A stretch of DNA of 64,000 nucleotides from a bacterium (GTDB taxonomy: Bacteria; Methylomirabilota; Methylomirabilia; Methylomirabilales; 2-02-FULL-66-22), in NCBI GenBank assembly GCA_029580855.1, contig JAKPQH010000144.1, positions 1 to 64,000 on the forward strand, given 5' to 3'. Of this stretch, positions 25,921 to 35,061 are shown in pieces (the stretch's first letter is position 1; each line of letters opens with the position of its first letter). Position numbers and translations under genes: made by a program. The notes below the pieces were generated by a model that was not told where the DNA came from, did no database searches, and saw only the letters and a list, made by a program, of their open reading frames with translations.

Positions 25921-26742
25921 CTAGGAACCGGCCGGCACGTCCGCAAAGGCCGCGCGCGTCGCGGCCAGCGCCTCGCGTGCTGCGGCCTCGGGATCGCGGG
26001 CCCAGGCCGCGGGGTTGGGGGCCTCGTAGGAGAGATAGCCCGCGTACGCGGCGACGGGCGGCCGGCGGAAGATGGCGCGGAAAGGCACGGAACCCTGTCC
26101 CGGGGGCAGACGGTCCAGGGCCCGGCCCGGCTCCAGGCCGGCCCTGGGGACGTCGCTGAACTGGATGTAGACGATCTCGTCGGGGGACAGTCGGTCCAGC
26201 TCCGCCGGGTCACCGCCGCTCCGGCCGAAGTGGTAGGTGTCCAGCAGCACGCCGCAGTGCGCGTGCGCGGCCTGCGCCAGGACCTCCCGGACGGCCGCCA
26301 GGGTGTTAAACTGCTCCGCCTGCGAGTTGAACTCGAGTGCCAGGCGGACGCCGTGCCGGGCCGCGATATCCCCGACCTCGCGCAGACTCCGGGCGGCGCG
26401 GTCCACGGGACCCCGGCCGCGGTCCACGGGGCTCATGACGGTCGTGCACTCGAGCCCGACGGCCCACCGGCAGGATTCGTCAAAGGCTTCCAGGATCCGG
26501 CGGCGCTCCGCGCCCTCGGCGAACATCCAGCCCATCTCGACCCCGACGCAGGCCACGGGCAGTCCGCTGCGCGTGACGAGATCCAACACTTCGTCGGCCG
26601 AGTGGCCCCGCGCCGCGGCGCGCTGGAAGTCCAGCCGCCGCAACTCGATCGCGTCCCACCCCGCGGCGCGCGTGATGCGCAAGACCTCCGCGAGCGGCGT
26701 CGTGTCCAACGTCCAGGTGTGCAGCGCCAGTCCCTTCCACAT
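25921..26742 (-). CDS. Sugar phosphate isomerase/epimerase (AP endonuclease 2 fold)
   Basis: A 273-residue TIM barrel of the xylose-isomerase-like family. Strand-end residues that ligate the metal are seen in GWDAIELRRLDF, VRLALEFNSQ, GVLLDTYHFGRSGGDP and IVYIQFSDVPR. The start at 26742 (MWKGLALHTWT) has an AGGAGGCGT ribosome site; the longer ORF is spurious. It resembles inositol- or ketose-type epimerases. It converges with the 2-hydroxyacid dehydrogenase gene. Confidence 0.82.
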   Translation of the reverse strand: MWKGLALHTWTLDTTPLAEVLRITRAAGWDAIELRRLDFQRAAARGHSADEVLDLVTRSGLPVACVGVEMGWMFAEGAERRRILEAFDESCRWAVGLECTTVMSPVDRGRGPVDRAARSLREVGDIAARHGVRLALEFNSQAEQFNTLAAVREVLAQAAHAHCGVLLDTYHFGRSGGDPAELDRLSPDEIVYIQFSDVPRAGLEPGRALDRLPPGQGSVPFRAIFRRPPVAAYAGYLSYEAPNPAAWARDPEAAAREALAATRAAFADVPAGS

Positions 26743-27041
26743 GCGACGCCTCCTCTGCTGGGTCCGGAGCTTCCGGAGCGGTTCGATGCGCCGGCGGAGT
26801 ATATCACACCGCCTGGCCCGCGGAAACGCCGCCGCCGTGTTGCGGCAGAGGCGCGCTTCTGATATAGAACTGGCGCCGACCCGTCGAGAGCACCTCACCG
26901 CCGGGGCGCCACGGAGGCTGCCAGGGAAAGAACCGGGTGCGAGACCGGGTGACTCGGCACCCGCTCCGCCGGTCATTGTTCGCCAGGGGTCGTCGGCGCC
27001 TCGGCGGTGCTCGTTGTCGTTCGCGGGCGCGGGTGGGGGCC

Positions 27042-27659
27042 ATGACACTGACCAGCCGATTGTATAGCCTGATCGTCTCGGACATCACCGAAGGGTGTTA
27101 CGGGAGTTGTCTTCCGGTTTTCCCGCCCGGCACCAGAATCCTGGACGTCGGCATCGGCAACGGCGAGATGATCAAGATCTACCACGCGCTGATACGGGCG
27201 AAGCGGCTGTCCATCACCGGACTGGACGTCAACCGGGACTACCTGAGGCAATGCGACCGGCTCATCGGCGCCTATTCCCTGCACGAGTACATCCGCACCG
27301 AGCTGACGCCGGTGGAGGCCTACGCGCCCCCCGCGCCGGGGTGCTTCGACCGCATCCTGTTCAGCATGAGCTTTATGCTCCTCAAGGATCCCCGCCTGGT
27401 GCTCCGGCGAATCCGTCCGTGGCTTGCCGCAGGGGGTCAGGTGGTCTTCGTCCAGACCATGTTCCGGAACGGGTCCCGGCTCCTGGATTTCGTCAAGCCG
27501 CGGCTCAAATACGTCACGACCGTGGACTTTGGTCGCGCGATCTACGAGCAGGACTTCCTCCGTCTGCTGCGCACCGAGGGCCTGGAGATCACCGATGATC
27601 GGCTGATCGCGCGCCGATGGTTTGGGGGGCAGCACCGCATGATCTGCGCGCGGATGTGA
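27042..27659 (+). CDS. Class I SAM-dependent methyltransferase
   Basis: The 205-residue protein has the Rossmann methyltransferase core. Motif I is ILDVGIGNGEM, motif II LSITGLDVNRDYL, motif IV FDRILFSMSFMLLKDPRLVLRRIRPWLAAGGQVVFVQ. The ATG at 27042 lies after a GGTGGGGG stretch that could serve as a weak ribosome site. The N-terminal segment MTLTSRLYSLIVSDITEGCYG and the late FGRAIYEQDF resemble phospholipid- or small-molecule methylases. Its target is unknown. Confidence 0.8.
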   Translation: MTLTSRLYSLIVSDITEGCYGSCLPVFPPGTRILDVGIGNGEMIKIYHALIRAKRLSITGLDVNRDYLRQCDRLIGAYSLHEYIRTELTPVEAYAPPAPGCFDRILFSMSFMLLKDPRLVLRRIRPWLAAGGQVVFVQTMFRNGSRLLDFVKPRLKYVTTVDFGRAIYEQDFLRLLRTEGLEITDDRLIARRWFGGQHRMICARM

Positions 27660-27689
27660 CTCCCACTCCGCCGGACCGTGCTGCCGCCG

Positions 27690-28742
27690 CTACAAAACAC
27701 CGCCGCTCCACGTTCGCGTCCAGTCGCGGGCGTCCTGAAAGACGAACTGCGCATCCGGGAGGTGGGGGAACACCCGCCGGTAGGCCGCGCGAGCCCCGCA
27801 CCGCAGCGCCTCGGACGGCGCCAGCGTCACCACCTGCAGCTGCGCCGGCCGCAGGTCCCCGCACGCCTCCTGGAACAGGAAGGCCGCGGCCAGGTCGGCC
27901 GGTGGAAGGGAGTAGCCGAGGAAGACCACGCGCTCGGCCTCCGCCAGCGCCCGGTAGGCCAAGGTCCACAGGCGTCCGAGGATCGGCCGTTCGGCGACGG
28001 CGGTCGTTGTCAGCAGGGGCGCCGCGATGACGCGTCCCGGCGCCAGGTGGCGTTCGACGTGCTCGGGCGTGATACCGTGGGGGCGCGGCGGATCGGCGGA
28101 CCACTCCTCGTGATGCACCACGGCGTCCACGGCGGAGGATGCCGGCGCGCCGAGCTTCAGCCGCCAGTTCAGCGACCCGTGAAGCTTCAGGAGGAGGATC
28201 GGGGCCGGCGTGGTCCGGACGGCACCCGCGTGGACAAGCGCCGCCGCCGAGGGACAGACGAACCCGTAGCCCGTATCGGGGTGCCAGCGGTGTTTGGGGG
28301 CGCCCACGGGCTCGCCGCCGGCCTCGTAGAGCGCTCGATCCAGGATGTCGTCGTAATTGAACGTGACGCAGGTTGCCCGGTCCCGGAGACAGCGCCGCGC
28401 GAACGCCATCAGTTCCGCCCGGTGCAGCGTCCCGCCCTTCGCGCCCTCGATCCGCCGAACCAGCGCCTGCATCAGCTCCGCGGCGAGCAAGGCGACCTCT
28501 GCGGCGGCCTCGCGGTCCGGGTCGTAGGGCATGCCCCCGTCGAGGCGCGTCAGCAGGTGCTCGATGTTCAGCCTGCCGTCTCCGTGCCTGGCCATCTCCT
28601 GCAGCAGGATGCGCCGCGCGTGGGGGAAGCCCTGAAGACGGCGCGCGAGGTCGGCCCCGCCGTAGTCGTCGGTGAGAAGGGGGGCTCCGGGCAAAAAGGC
28701 GCGCGTGAACCCCGCGCCGAGGACGAACACGATCTTGCCCAT
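27690..28742 (-). CDS. SIR2-like domain protein
   Basis: The 350-residue protein has a SIR2_2-type NAD-binding fold: start VFVLGAGFTRAF, then VTFNYDDILDRALYEAGG, the catalytic-type His in ILLLKLHGSLNW, and the C-terminal VVFLGYSLPPADLAAAFLF. Stand-alone SIR2-like proteins with this layout include NADases in anti-phage systems (Thoeris, DSR) and uncharacterised housekeeping homologues. No TIR, helicase or Argonaute partner is next to it, so defence is only one option. ATG 28742 is taken as start, with a minus-strand promoter at 28830-28857. Confidence 0.75.
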   Translation of the reverse strand: MGKIVFVLGAGFTRAFLPGAPLLTDDYGGADLARRLQGFPHARRILLQEMARHGDGRLNIEHLLTRLDGGMPYDPDREAAAEVALLAAELMQALVRRIEGAKGGTLHRAELMAFARRCLRDRATCVTFNYDDILDRALYEAGGEPVGAPKHRWHPDTGYGFVCPSAAALVHAGAVRTTPAPILLLKLHGSLNWRLKLGAPASSAVDAVVHHEEWSADPPRPHGITPEHVERHLAPGRVIAAPLLTTTAVAERPILGRLWTLAYRALAEAERVVFLGYSLPPADLAAAFLFQEACGDLRPAQLQVVTLAPSEALRCGARAAYRRVFPHLPDAQFVFQDARDWTRTWSGGVL

Positions 28743-28829
28743 ATTGTCCACCCCAACCGCCCCCACCACCCCGACGCGCGCCCGTCCGGCGCACGCCACC
28801 CGCTTTCCCACGGGGCCGCGCCGGGGTAC

Positions 28830-28857
28830 ACTGTACCCAAGCCCAGGCCGATTGCAA
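28830..28857 (-). promoter_or_regulatory. Promoter for the SIR2-like gene, overlapping a palindrome
   Basis: Read leftward: TTGCAA, a 16-bp spacer and TACAGT. The -10 lies inside the perfect palindrome GGGTACA-C-TGTACCC (28824-28838), which could bind a repressor. The rest of the 28743-29160 gap holds no supported gene; a TGATAC box at about 29022 may serve the rightward gene. Confidence 0.45.
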
Positions 28858-29160
28858 GCCCAAAGGCGCGGTGCGCGTGCGCCGCGCAGCGGGGCTGCCG
28901 TCACGGCGGCGAGAGACGCACGGGCGATCGGGGCCCGGGGAACCCGCGGGGGTGTCCCGGACGGACGGCACGATCAGCCCGCGCAGTGCGCCCTATCCAA
29001 ATACCCTCTGCCGTGGCATGATACGCCGCGTCTCGGGGCGGCTCCACGCCGCACCTGGCCCCTGCCGCGCACCGCTTCCGGAGCCACGGAATGGGGCGAT
29101 GCCAGCGGCAGACCGGCGCGCAGCACGACAGGGTGGGGATCACCCGCGGAGCGGAATGGC

Positions 29161-30546
29161 ATGGACACGCACCAGAAGGCCCTCCAGATCAATTTGGACG
29201 CGTCGCATTACGGGACCTTCGCGGAGATCGGCGCCGGCCAAGAGGTGGCCCGCTGGTTTTTCCGGGTGGGGGCCGCCTCGGGCACCATCGCCACGACCAT
29301 GTCGGCCTACGATGCGACGGTGAGCGATGCGATCTACGGGCCGACCGAACGGTACGTGAGCCGCCAACGGCTGGTCAAGATGCTCGACCACGAATACCGC
29401 CTCCTGCTCGAACGACTAGAGGCGGCGCGCGGCGGGCGCGTGAAATTTTTTGCCTTCGCCGATACCGTGACCGCGCGGAGCTTTACGCGGCACGGGGAGA
29501 CGCACGGCTGGATGGGGATCCGCTTTCAGGCGGCACCCAAAGCCCCGCCGTCGCAGATCGTCATCCATGTCCGCATGCTGGACCGCGACAACGTGTCGCA
29601 GCAGGAAGCGCTGGGCGTCATCGGCGTCAACCTGATCCACGCCGCGCTCTCGCTGCACACCGATCCCGCGAGCATCATCGCGGCGTTCATGGACAACCTG
29701 ACGACCGACCGCATCGAGGTGGACACGATCACGTTCGATGGTCCGGCGTTCACGGGCGTGGACAACCGGGTCATGAGCCTGCAGCTGGTCCAGCAAGGCC
29801 TCACCGAGGCCGCCATGTTTACGGCCGGCGGCGAGGCGGTCCAGGCGGCCGAGGTCCTGTACAAGAAGCCGATCCTGGTGGTGCGCGGGAGCTTCCGGCC
29901 CATCACAAACGCGACGCTGGATCTGATCGAGTCGGCGCGCGAACAGTTCGCGCGCGAGCACCAGACGCAGGCGGGACCGGCGGTGGTCCTCACGGAGATG
30001 ACGCTGCGCCACCTCGCCGAGCAGGATGTGATTCACCCGCGGGATTTTCTGGACCGGGCGGACACCCTGGGCGCCCTGGGACTGACCGTGCTGATCTCCA
30101 ACTACGCCCGCTATTTCCGACTGGCGTCCTACCTGGTGCGCCAGACCCAGCAGCAGGTGGCCATCGCCATGGGTCTGCGCCGCCTGCGCGAAATGTTCGA
30201 CGAGAAATACTACACCGATCTGGACGGCGGCATCCTGGAAGCGTTCGGTCGCATGTTCAAGAATGACCTGAAGCTGTACATCTATCCGGTGAGCGAAGAC
30301 GGCCGCGTCCGGCCCGTCACGGCGGCGACGCTCGAGGTGGCTCCGCACCTCCGGCATCTCTACGCCCACCTGCTGCATAACGGCCACATCGTCGACATCC
30401 GCGGCTATCGCCGCGAGTACCAAGAGATCTACGCGCGCGAGGTCCTGGCGTGCATCCGGAGCGGGGACCCGCGGTGGGAGCGCATGGTGCCGCCGCGCGT
30501 GGTGTGCATGGTGAAAGAGCGCAAGCTCTTCGATTGGCGGGGCTGA
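29161..30546 (+). CDS. Conserved protein, FAEIGAGQEVARWFF family
   Basis: This 461-residue protein belongs to a widespread family recognised by its N-terminus (LDASHYGTFAEIGAGQEVARWFF, then GTIATTMSAYDATVSDAIYG). Database labels for it such as nicotinate-nucleotide adenylyltransferase or TonB-related are, in my judgement, unsupported. The protein is soluble with no signal peptide. It has mixed alpha/beta content and a conserved C-terminus (VCMVKERKLFDWRG). ATG 29161 begins the conserved block. An endonuclease/exonuclease/phosphatase-family gene follows 52 nt later and is probably co-transcribed. Function unknown. Confidence 0.75.
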   Translation: MDTHQKALQINLDASHYGTFAEIGAGQEVARWFFRVGAASGTIATTMSAYDATVSDAIYGPTERYVSRQRLVKMLDHEYRLLLERLEAARGGRVKFFAFADTVTARSFTRHGETHGWMGIRFQAAPKAPPSQIVIHVRMLDRDNVSQQEALGVIGVNLIHAALSLHTDPASIIAAFMDNLTTDRIEVDTITFDGPAFTGVDNRVMSLQLVQQGLTEAAMFTAGGEAVQAAEVLYKKPILVVRGSFRPITNATLDLIESAREQFAREHQTQAGPAVVLTEMTLRHLAEQDVIHPRDFLDRADTLGALGLTVLISNYARYFRLASYLVRQTQQQVAIAMGLRRLREMFDEKYYTDLDGGILEAFGRMFKNDLKLYIYPVSEDGRVRPVTAATLEVAPHLRHLYAHLLHNGHIVDIRGYRREYQEIYAREVLACIRSGDPRWERMVPPRVVCMVKERKLFDWRG

Positions 30547-30598
30547 TGGCCGGGGGCGACGACCAACCCAGCGTCCTGTCCGCGGAGGAGACAAAAGC

Positions 30599-31417
30599 AT
30601 GCCCAAAGCGTTCTCGTTGGTGTCGTGGAATGTGGAGCACTTCAAGCGGGACGACGCCCGCGTCGACCGGGTCATGGCGATCCTGCGGGGGCAGGACCCG
30701 GACATCTTCGCGCTCTACGAGGTGGAGGGGAAAGAGGTCTTCGGCGCGCTGACAACCGCCATGCCCGGGTACACGTTCCACATCACCGAAGGGCCGCAGG
30801 TGCAGGAAATCCTGCTGGGGGTGCGCTCTGACATGAGCGCCTTTTTCACCCAGAAGCTGGAGTTCAGGTCCGGCGCGTCGCTGATGCGCCCCGGCGCGCT
30901 TCTGACGGTCACCGTCGGGGGTCGGCACTACACCATACTTTTCCTCCACACCGCCAGCGGCAACGACCCCCGCGGCCTGGGGCTGCGCGACGATATGCTT
31001 GTCCGCGCCTGCGAATTCCGCGCAACGCTGGACCGCGCCGCCGGGGGGAGCGGCGCGGCGAACTACCTCTTCCTGGGAGACCTGAACACCATGGGGATGC
31101 GGTACCGACACGTGCCGGCGCGCAGCATCGCGCCGGCGGACGAACTCGCCAAGCTTGGCAAGGAAGCCGCGCGGGCGAAGATGCGCATCCTCAAAAAGAC
31201 CGCGTCGCACACGTGGTGGAACGGAGGCGCGTCCGCGATACCCCCCAGCAACCTGGATCACGTGGTGGCCGCAAACCACATCCCCTTTCGTCTGTTCGGA
31301 GACAGCGAGGTCGACGTGCGCGGCTGGCCGGCGCTGCCGACGCCGGCGGAGCAGGAACAGTGGATTCGAGACCACTCGGATCACGCCCTGCTGTACCTGG
31401 AGGTGGAGCGAATGTGA
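30599..31417 (+). CDS. Endonuclease/exonuclease/phosphatase-family protein
   Basis: The 272-residue DNase-I-like fold protein keeps the metal and catalytic set: Asn in LVSWNVEHFK, Glu in FALYEVEGKEV, the GDLN loop in YLFLGDLNTMG, Asp-His in SNLDHVVAA, and the final SDH in HSDHALLYLEV. It could hydrolyse a phosphodiester in nucleic acid, lipid or inositol phosphate. GCGGAGGAG precedes the ATG. It follows the FAEIGAGQEVAR-family gene in a likely two-gene operon. Confidence 0.85.
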   Translation: MPKAFSLVSWNVEHFKRDDARVDRVMAILRGQDPDIFALYEVEGKEVFGALTTAMPGYTFHITEGPQVQEILLGVRSDMSAFFTQKLEFRSGASLMRPGALLTVTVGGRHYTILFLHTASGNDPRGLGLRDDMLVRACEFRATLDRAAGGSGAANYLFLGDLNTMGMRYRHVPARSIAPADELAKLGKEAARAKMRILKKTASHTWWNGGASAIPPSNLDHVVAANHIPFRLFGDSEVDVRGWPALPTPAEQEQWIRDHSDHALLYLEVERM

Positions 31418-31477
31418 GGCCTGCGGGTGTCGACCGTCACCGCGGCTCCGGCGCGTTCCACCCGTTGCCGCGGCGGA

Positions 31478-31506
31478 TTGCGTCGGGGTGCGGTCTGTGG
31501 TACAAG
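31478..31506 (+). promoter_or_regulatory. Promoter for the transaldolase gene
   Basis: TTGCGT, a 17-bp spacer and TACAAG, ending 60 nt before the ATG at 31567. Confidence 0.45.
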
Positions 31507-31566
31507 ACCCTTGCCGACGCCTCGTCGACCCAAGGCGAAGCCTCGCCACCCCAAAGGAGATCGGTC

Positions 31567-32613
31567 ATGACGCGACCATACTTCCATCGGGTTCACGCCG
31601 AGACCCCCACCCGGATGTGGATCAACAACCCCACGCTGGAGGACACGCGACGCGCGATCGCCGCGGGGGCCGTGAGCTGCACGACGAACCCCTCGTTCTG
31701 CTCCAAGCTGCTCCAGACCGAGCAGGAGCACATCCGCGGGATCATCGCCCAGACGGTGCAGCAGACCCCGGACAACGACGCGGCGGCGGAGCAGGTCTAC
31801 CACCGCGCCTCGGCCCGCATCCTGGAGCTGTTCCGGCCCCTGTACGAGCAGAGCGGCGGAACCCTGGGCTTTGTGACCATCCAGGACGATCCCCGGCGCG
31901 ACGACGAGGCCGAGCACATCGTGGACGTGACCATGCGCTGCACGAAGCTGGGCCCGAACTTCATGACCAAGATCCCGGTCATCGGTGCGGGAATCGCGGC
32001 GATCGAGGAGCTGGTGGCGAGAAACGTTCCCATCTGCGCCACCGAGGTCTTCGCCGTCTCGCAGGCGATCCAGGTGTGCGAGGTATACGAGCGGGCGGCG
32101 CAGCGGAGCGGGAAGCATCCGCCGTTCTACCTCACGCACATCACGGGGATCTTTGACCAGTACCTGGCCGAGGTGGTGAAGGCGGAGAAGATCCCCATCG
32201 CCCCGGAGATCCTGCGCCAGGCCGGGTGCATCATCGCCCGCAAAGAGTACCGGCTCGTGAAGGAGCGGGGGTACCGCACGACGCTCTTGGGGGGCGGGGC
32301 GCGGGGTGCGCACCACTTCACCGAGTTCGTGGGCGGGGCCATGCACATCACCATCAACTGGAGCACGGCCGAGGAGCTGATCGCGGCCGATCCGCCCGTG
32401 GTGTCGCGCATCGATGTTCCGACGCCCAGGGAAACCGTAGAGGAACTCCGGGCCAAGATCCCGGGGTTCCGCCGCGCCTACGACGACGACGGTCTGGCGG
32501 TTCAGGAGTTTGCCGACTTCGGTCCGCTCGTGTTGTTCAAGACCATGTTTCTGAATGGCTACGCGCGGCTGCTGGACGAGGTGGCGGACAGCCGCGCGAG
32601 CCTCGGGGCCTGA
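31567..32613 (+). CDS. Transaldolase-family protein
   Basis: A 348-residue class I aldolase with the transaldolase/fructose-6-phosphate aldolase barrel. Family marks are SCTTNPSF near the N-terminus, the Schiff-base Lys in NFMTKIPVIGAGIAAIEEL, and VCEVYERAA / LTHITGIFDQYL later. It is longer than FSA (about 220) and close to TalB in length, but the motif set differs, so it may belong to a divergent subfamily acting on another sugar phosphate or ketose. An AAAGGAGA ribosome site precedes the ATG. It stands alone with its own promoter. Confidence 0.82.
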   Translation: MTRPYFHRVHAETPTRMWINNPTLEDTRRAIAAGAVSCTTNPSFCSKLLQTEQEHIRGIIAQTVQQTPDNDAAAEQVYHRASARILELFRPLYEQSGGTLGFVTIQDDPRRDDEAEHIVDVTMRCTKLGPNFMTKIPVIGAGIAAIEELVARNVPICATEVFAVSQAIQVCEVYERAAQRSGKHPPFYLTHITGIFDQYLAEVVKAEKIPIAPEILRQAGCIIARKEYRLVKERGYRTTLLGGGARGAHHFTEFVGGAMHITINWSTAEELIAADPPVVSRIDVPTPRETVEELRAKIPGFRRAYDDDGLAVQEFADFGPLVLFKTMFLNGYARLLDEVADSRASLGA

Positions 32614-33206
32614 TCCCGGTCGGCTGCGCCGTGGACGCGTGGGTCTTCGGCGCGGGCTGGGCGGTCGGCGGGCCCGCGTGAGGCCGTGCCCGGTCTCGGC
32701 CGATCCGTGCGACGCGACCGCGAGACGGGCGGCGCGTGCGCGCGGTGTTCGTTCCCCCGTATCGCGGTCCCCGTCTCCGCTCTCCTTGGTCCTGGTCCAA
32801 AACCCAAACACAACTAAGGGCGGCTGCGGTGGGTGTCCCCGTGCGCCGCGAAGCGAGGACGCGGCCCTTCCGCTGGGTCAACCAGGAGTCCTGCGGCCGT
32901 CTTTCCGCTGAAGGTCCTGTCAAAACTTGGTACGCGGGACATATTTTGTCGATGGAGCGGCTGTTGACGGGAGTCCGCTTCTCGGTAAACCCGCGGGCCT
33001 TCAGGGCGACTCGATGTCCTCGCGGCGGAGCCGCCCTGGCCCTCCGTATGCAGTGCATTGCGGAAAGACTTTTCGTCGGGCGGCGGGGGTCGTGGCAGCC
33101 CGCATTTCCGCGGAAGACCGGCGCTTCGCCCATGGGAGTCTGCCTGCCTTCCCCTGTCCCGCCCACACACGGCGAGCTCTTTCCCGCAATCCCGTGGAGG
33201 TCGACT
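32614..33206. other. Intergenic region, 593 bp
   Basis: Between the transaldolase gene and the collagen-like gene. A possible promoter TTGACG-N16-TAAACC lies at 32964-32991, which would leave a leader of about 210 nt. I see no RNA gene and no convincing ORF. Confidence 0.35.
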
Positions 33207-34874
33207 ATGCGATGGATGGCAACTGGCTTGCTGGTCGTCGGTGCGGGAGTTCTTTTCGCCGGCGCCGTGCCGGCTGACGCCGCTCCACCCTCGGTCATCC
33301 ATGCGTGCGTCATCAGACATCTGGAGTTTGTGCGCATCGTGGGGGCGAAAGAGTTGTGCCGACGCGGGGAGACCCGTCTCACATGGAATGTGATGGGGCC
33401 GCAGGGCCCCGCCGGTCCGCAGGGACCTCCGGGACCCGCCGCTCCCACGACGGCAGTCGGAGTTCAGGGCCCCGCCGGTCCGCAGGGACCTCCGGGACCC
33501 GCCGGTCCAGCCGGCCCCGCCGGTCCGCGAGGGCCGCAGGGCGAGCCGGGCCCCGCCGGCGTCGCGTTTCGCGGTGCGTGGAGCGGCGGCGTGGACTACG
33601 CGGCGAACGACATCGTGACCTTTGGCGGGGAAGCCTGGATCGCGCTTGCCGCGAACACCAACTTCGAGCCGACGCCGGCCAACGCCGCAGCCTGGGCGAA
33701 GCTGGCCGCCAAGGGGGACCCGGGGCCGACGGGGCCGCAGGGCGACCCGGGACCGGTCGGTCTGCAGGGGCCTGTCGGCCCGTCAGGCCCTCAGGGGGCT
33801 CAGGGCGTCACCGGCCCGCAAGGGTCGCCGGGGCCCGTAGGGGTCCAGGGCCCCCCGGGACCGCCAGGCCCGAAGGGTGAAAAAGGTGACCCGGGGCCCG
33901 CGGGGCCGGCGGGCGCCCCAGGTCCTCAAGGTCCGAAAGGCGATCCGGGTCCGGAGGGCCCGGCGGGTTCGGCGAGCGCCGGCCCCAACCCATTACAGAT
34001 CGCGCTGCTCCGCTGGTACCAGGGGATTCAATCGGGCGGGGAATTCCAGGTGGGTGGCAACCCGTATGCCGTCGCCTTCGACGGGGCCAACGTCTGGGTG
34101 GCGAACGAGACCGGCAACAGCGTCACAAAACTCCGGATCGATGGGCAGGTCTTGGGAACCTTCAACGTGGGCGTCGCTCCCCGCGGCATCGCCTTCGACG
34201 GTGCGCACATCTGGGTGGCGAACTACGGCGGCAATTCCGTCACCCGGCTCCGGGCAAGCGACGGGAGCGCGGTGGGGACATATGCCGTGGTCGCCTCGCC
34301 AATGGGCATCGCCTTCGACGGTGCGCACATCTGGGTGGCCAGCTACGGCGGCAACTCCGTCGTGAAGCTTCAGGCAAACACGAACAGCGTGACGGTCGTG
34401 GGGACCTATCCCGTGGGCGGGAACCCGTGGTGCATCGCCTTCGACGGGGCGCACATCTGGGTGGCGAACTACGGCGGCAACTCCGTCGTGAAGCTGCGGG
34501 CAACCGACGGCGCCGTGTTGGGAGTCTTTCCCGTCGGGGCCGGACCGACCGGTGTTGCCTTCGACGGCACGAACGTCTGGGTGACGAACAAGATCGACAA
34601 CTCCGTGACCAAGCTGCGCGCCAGCGATGGCGCGGCGGTGGGCACCTTTGCGGTGGGTGTCGAGCCTCACGGGATCGCCTTCGACGGGGCGCATATGTGG
34701 GTGGCGAACTCCGGCGGCGGCTCCGTGACCAAGCTGCGCGCCAGCGACGGGCAGCTGGTGGACAGCTACTGGTCGTCGTCGAGCACCCACTACGGCAACC
34801 CGCTCGGCGTGGCCTTCGACGGGGCCCACATCTGGGTCGCAAACTCCGGCATCGGTCGGGTCACAAAACGGTAA
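33207..34874 (+). CDS. Secreted collagen-like / seven-bladed propeller protein
   Basis: The 555-residue exported protein is a mosaic. A Sec signal ([21 protein letters not shown]) is followed by a short Cys-pair region ([15 protein letters not shown]). Gly-X-Y collagen repeats run from about residue 63. Next comes a chitin-binding-like module ([31 protein letters not shown]), then a second Gly-X-Y block to about residue 255. The C-terminal 280 residues hold seven repeats of about 40 residues ([19 protein letters not shown] type), which fits one closed seven-bladed propeller. ATG 33207 has GTGGAGG upstream. A surface or matrix role is likely; ligand unknown. Confidence 0.85.
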   Translation: MRWMATGLLVVGAGVLFAGAVPADAAPPSVIHACVIRHLEFVRIVGAKELCRRGETRLTWNVMGPQGPAGPQGPPGPAAPTTAVGVQGPAGPQGPPGPAGPAGPAGPRGPQGEPGPAGVAFRGAWSGGVDYAANDIVTFGGEAWIALAANTNFEPTPANAAAWAKLAAKGDPGPTGPQGDPGPVGLQGPVGPSGPQGAQGVTGPQGSPGPVGVQGPPGPPGPKGEKGDPGPAGPAGAPGPQGPKGDPGPEGPAGSASAGPNPLQIALLRWYQGIQSGGEFQVGGNPYAVAFDGANVWVANETGNSVTKLRIDGQVLGTFNVGVAPRGIAFDGAHIWVANYGGNSVTRLRASDGSAVGTYAVVASPMGIAFDGAHIWVASYGGNSVVKLQANTNSVTVVGTYPVGGNPWCIAFDGAHIWVANYGGNSVVKLRATDGAVLGVFPVGAGPTGVAFDGTNVWVTNKIDNSVTKLRASDGAAVGTFAVGVEPHGIAFDGAHMWVANSGGGSVTKLRASDGQLVDSYWSSSSTHYGNPLGVAFDGAHIWVANSGIGRVTKR

Positions 34875-34906
34875 CGACGTCCGCCTCACGGTGCTCCCCT
34901 CGATCA

Positions 34907-34946
34907 GCGACGCGGAGCGGCCAGCCGGACCGCCGCTCCGCGTCGC
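34907..34946. terminator. Long GC-rich hairpin between convergent genes
   Basis: A perfect 14-bp stem GCGACGCGGAGCGG / CCGCTCCGCGTCGC with a 12-nt loop, followed by GCTTTGC. It lies 33 nt after the propeller-protein stop and probably ends that transcript; the T-run is weak. Confidence 0.6.
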
Positions 34947-35061
34947 GCTTTGCTGCGTGCCGTCGCGTCTCTCCCCGCATTCGAAATCCCAGACGCAGTG
35001 GGCACCGCCGCTCGCCGCGCCGGGCCGCGCCGCGCAACGGGGACGGCCTCCCGTTTCGGAT

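Noticed and set aside
25100-26000. Possible terminator hairpin GGGCGCC/GGCGCCC between convergent genes near 25795-25850
   Set aside because: The stem is interrupted and the arms are far apart, with no T-run next to it.
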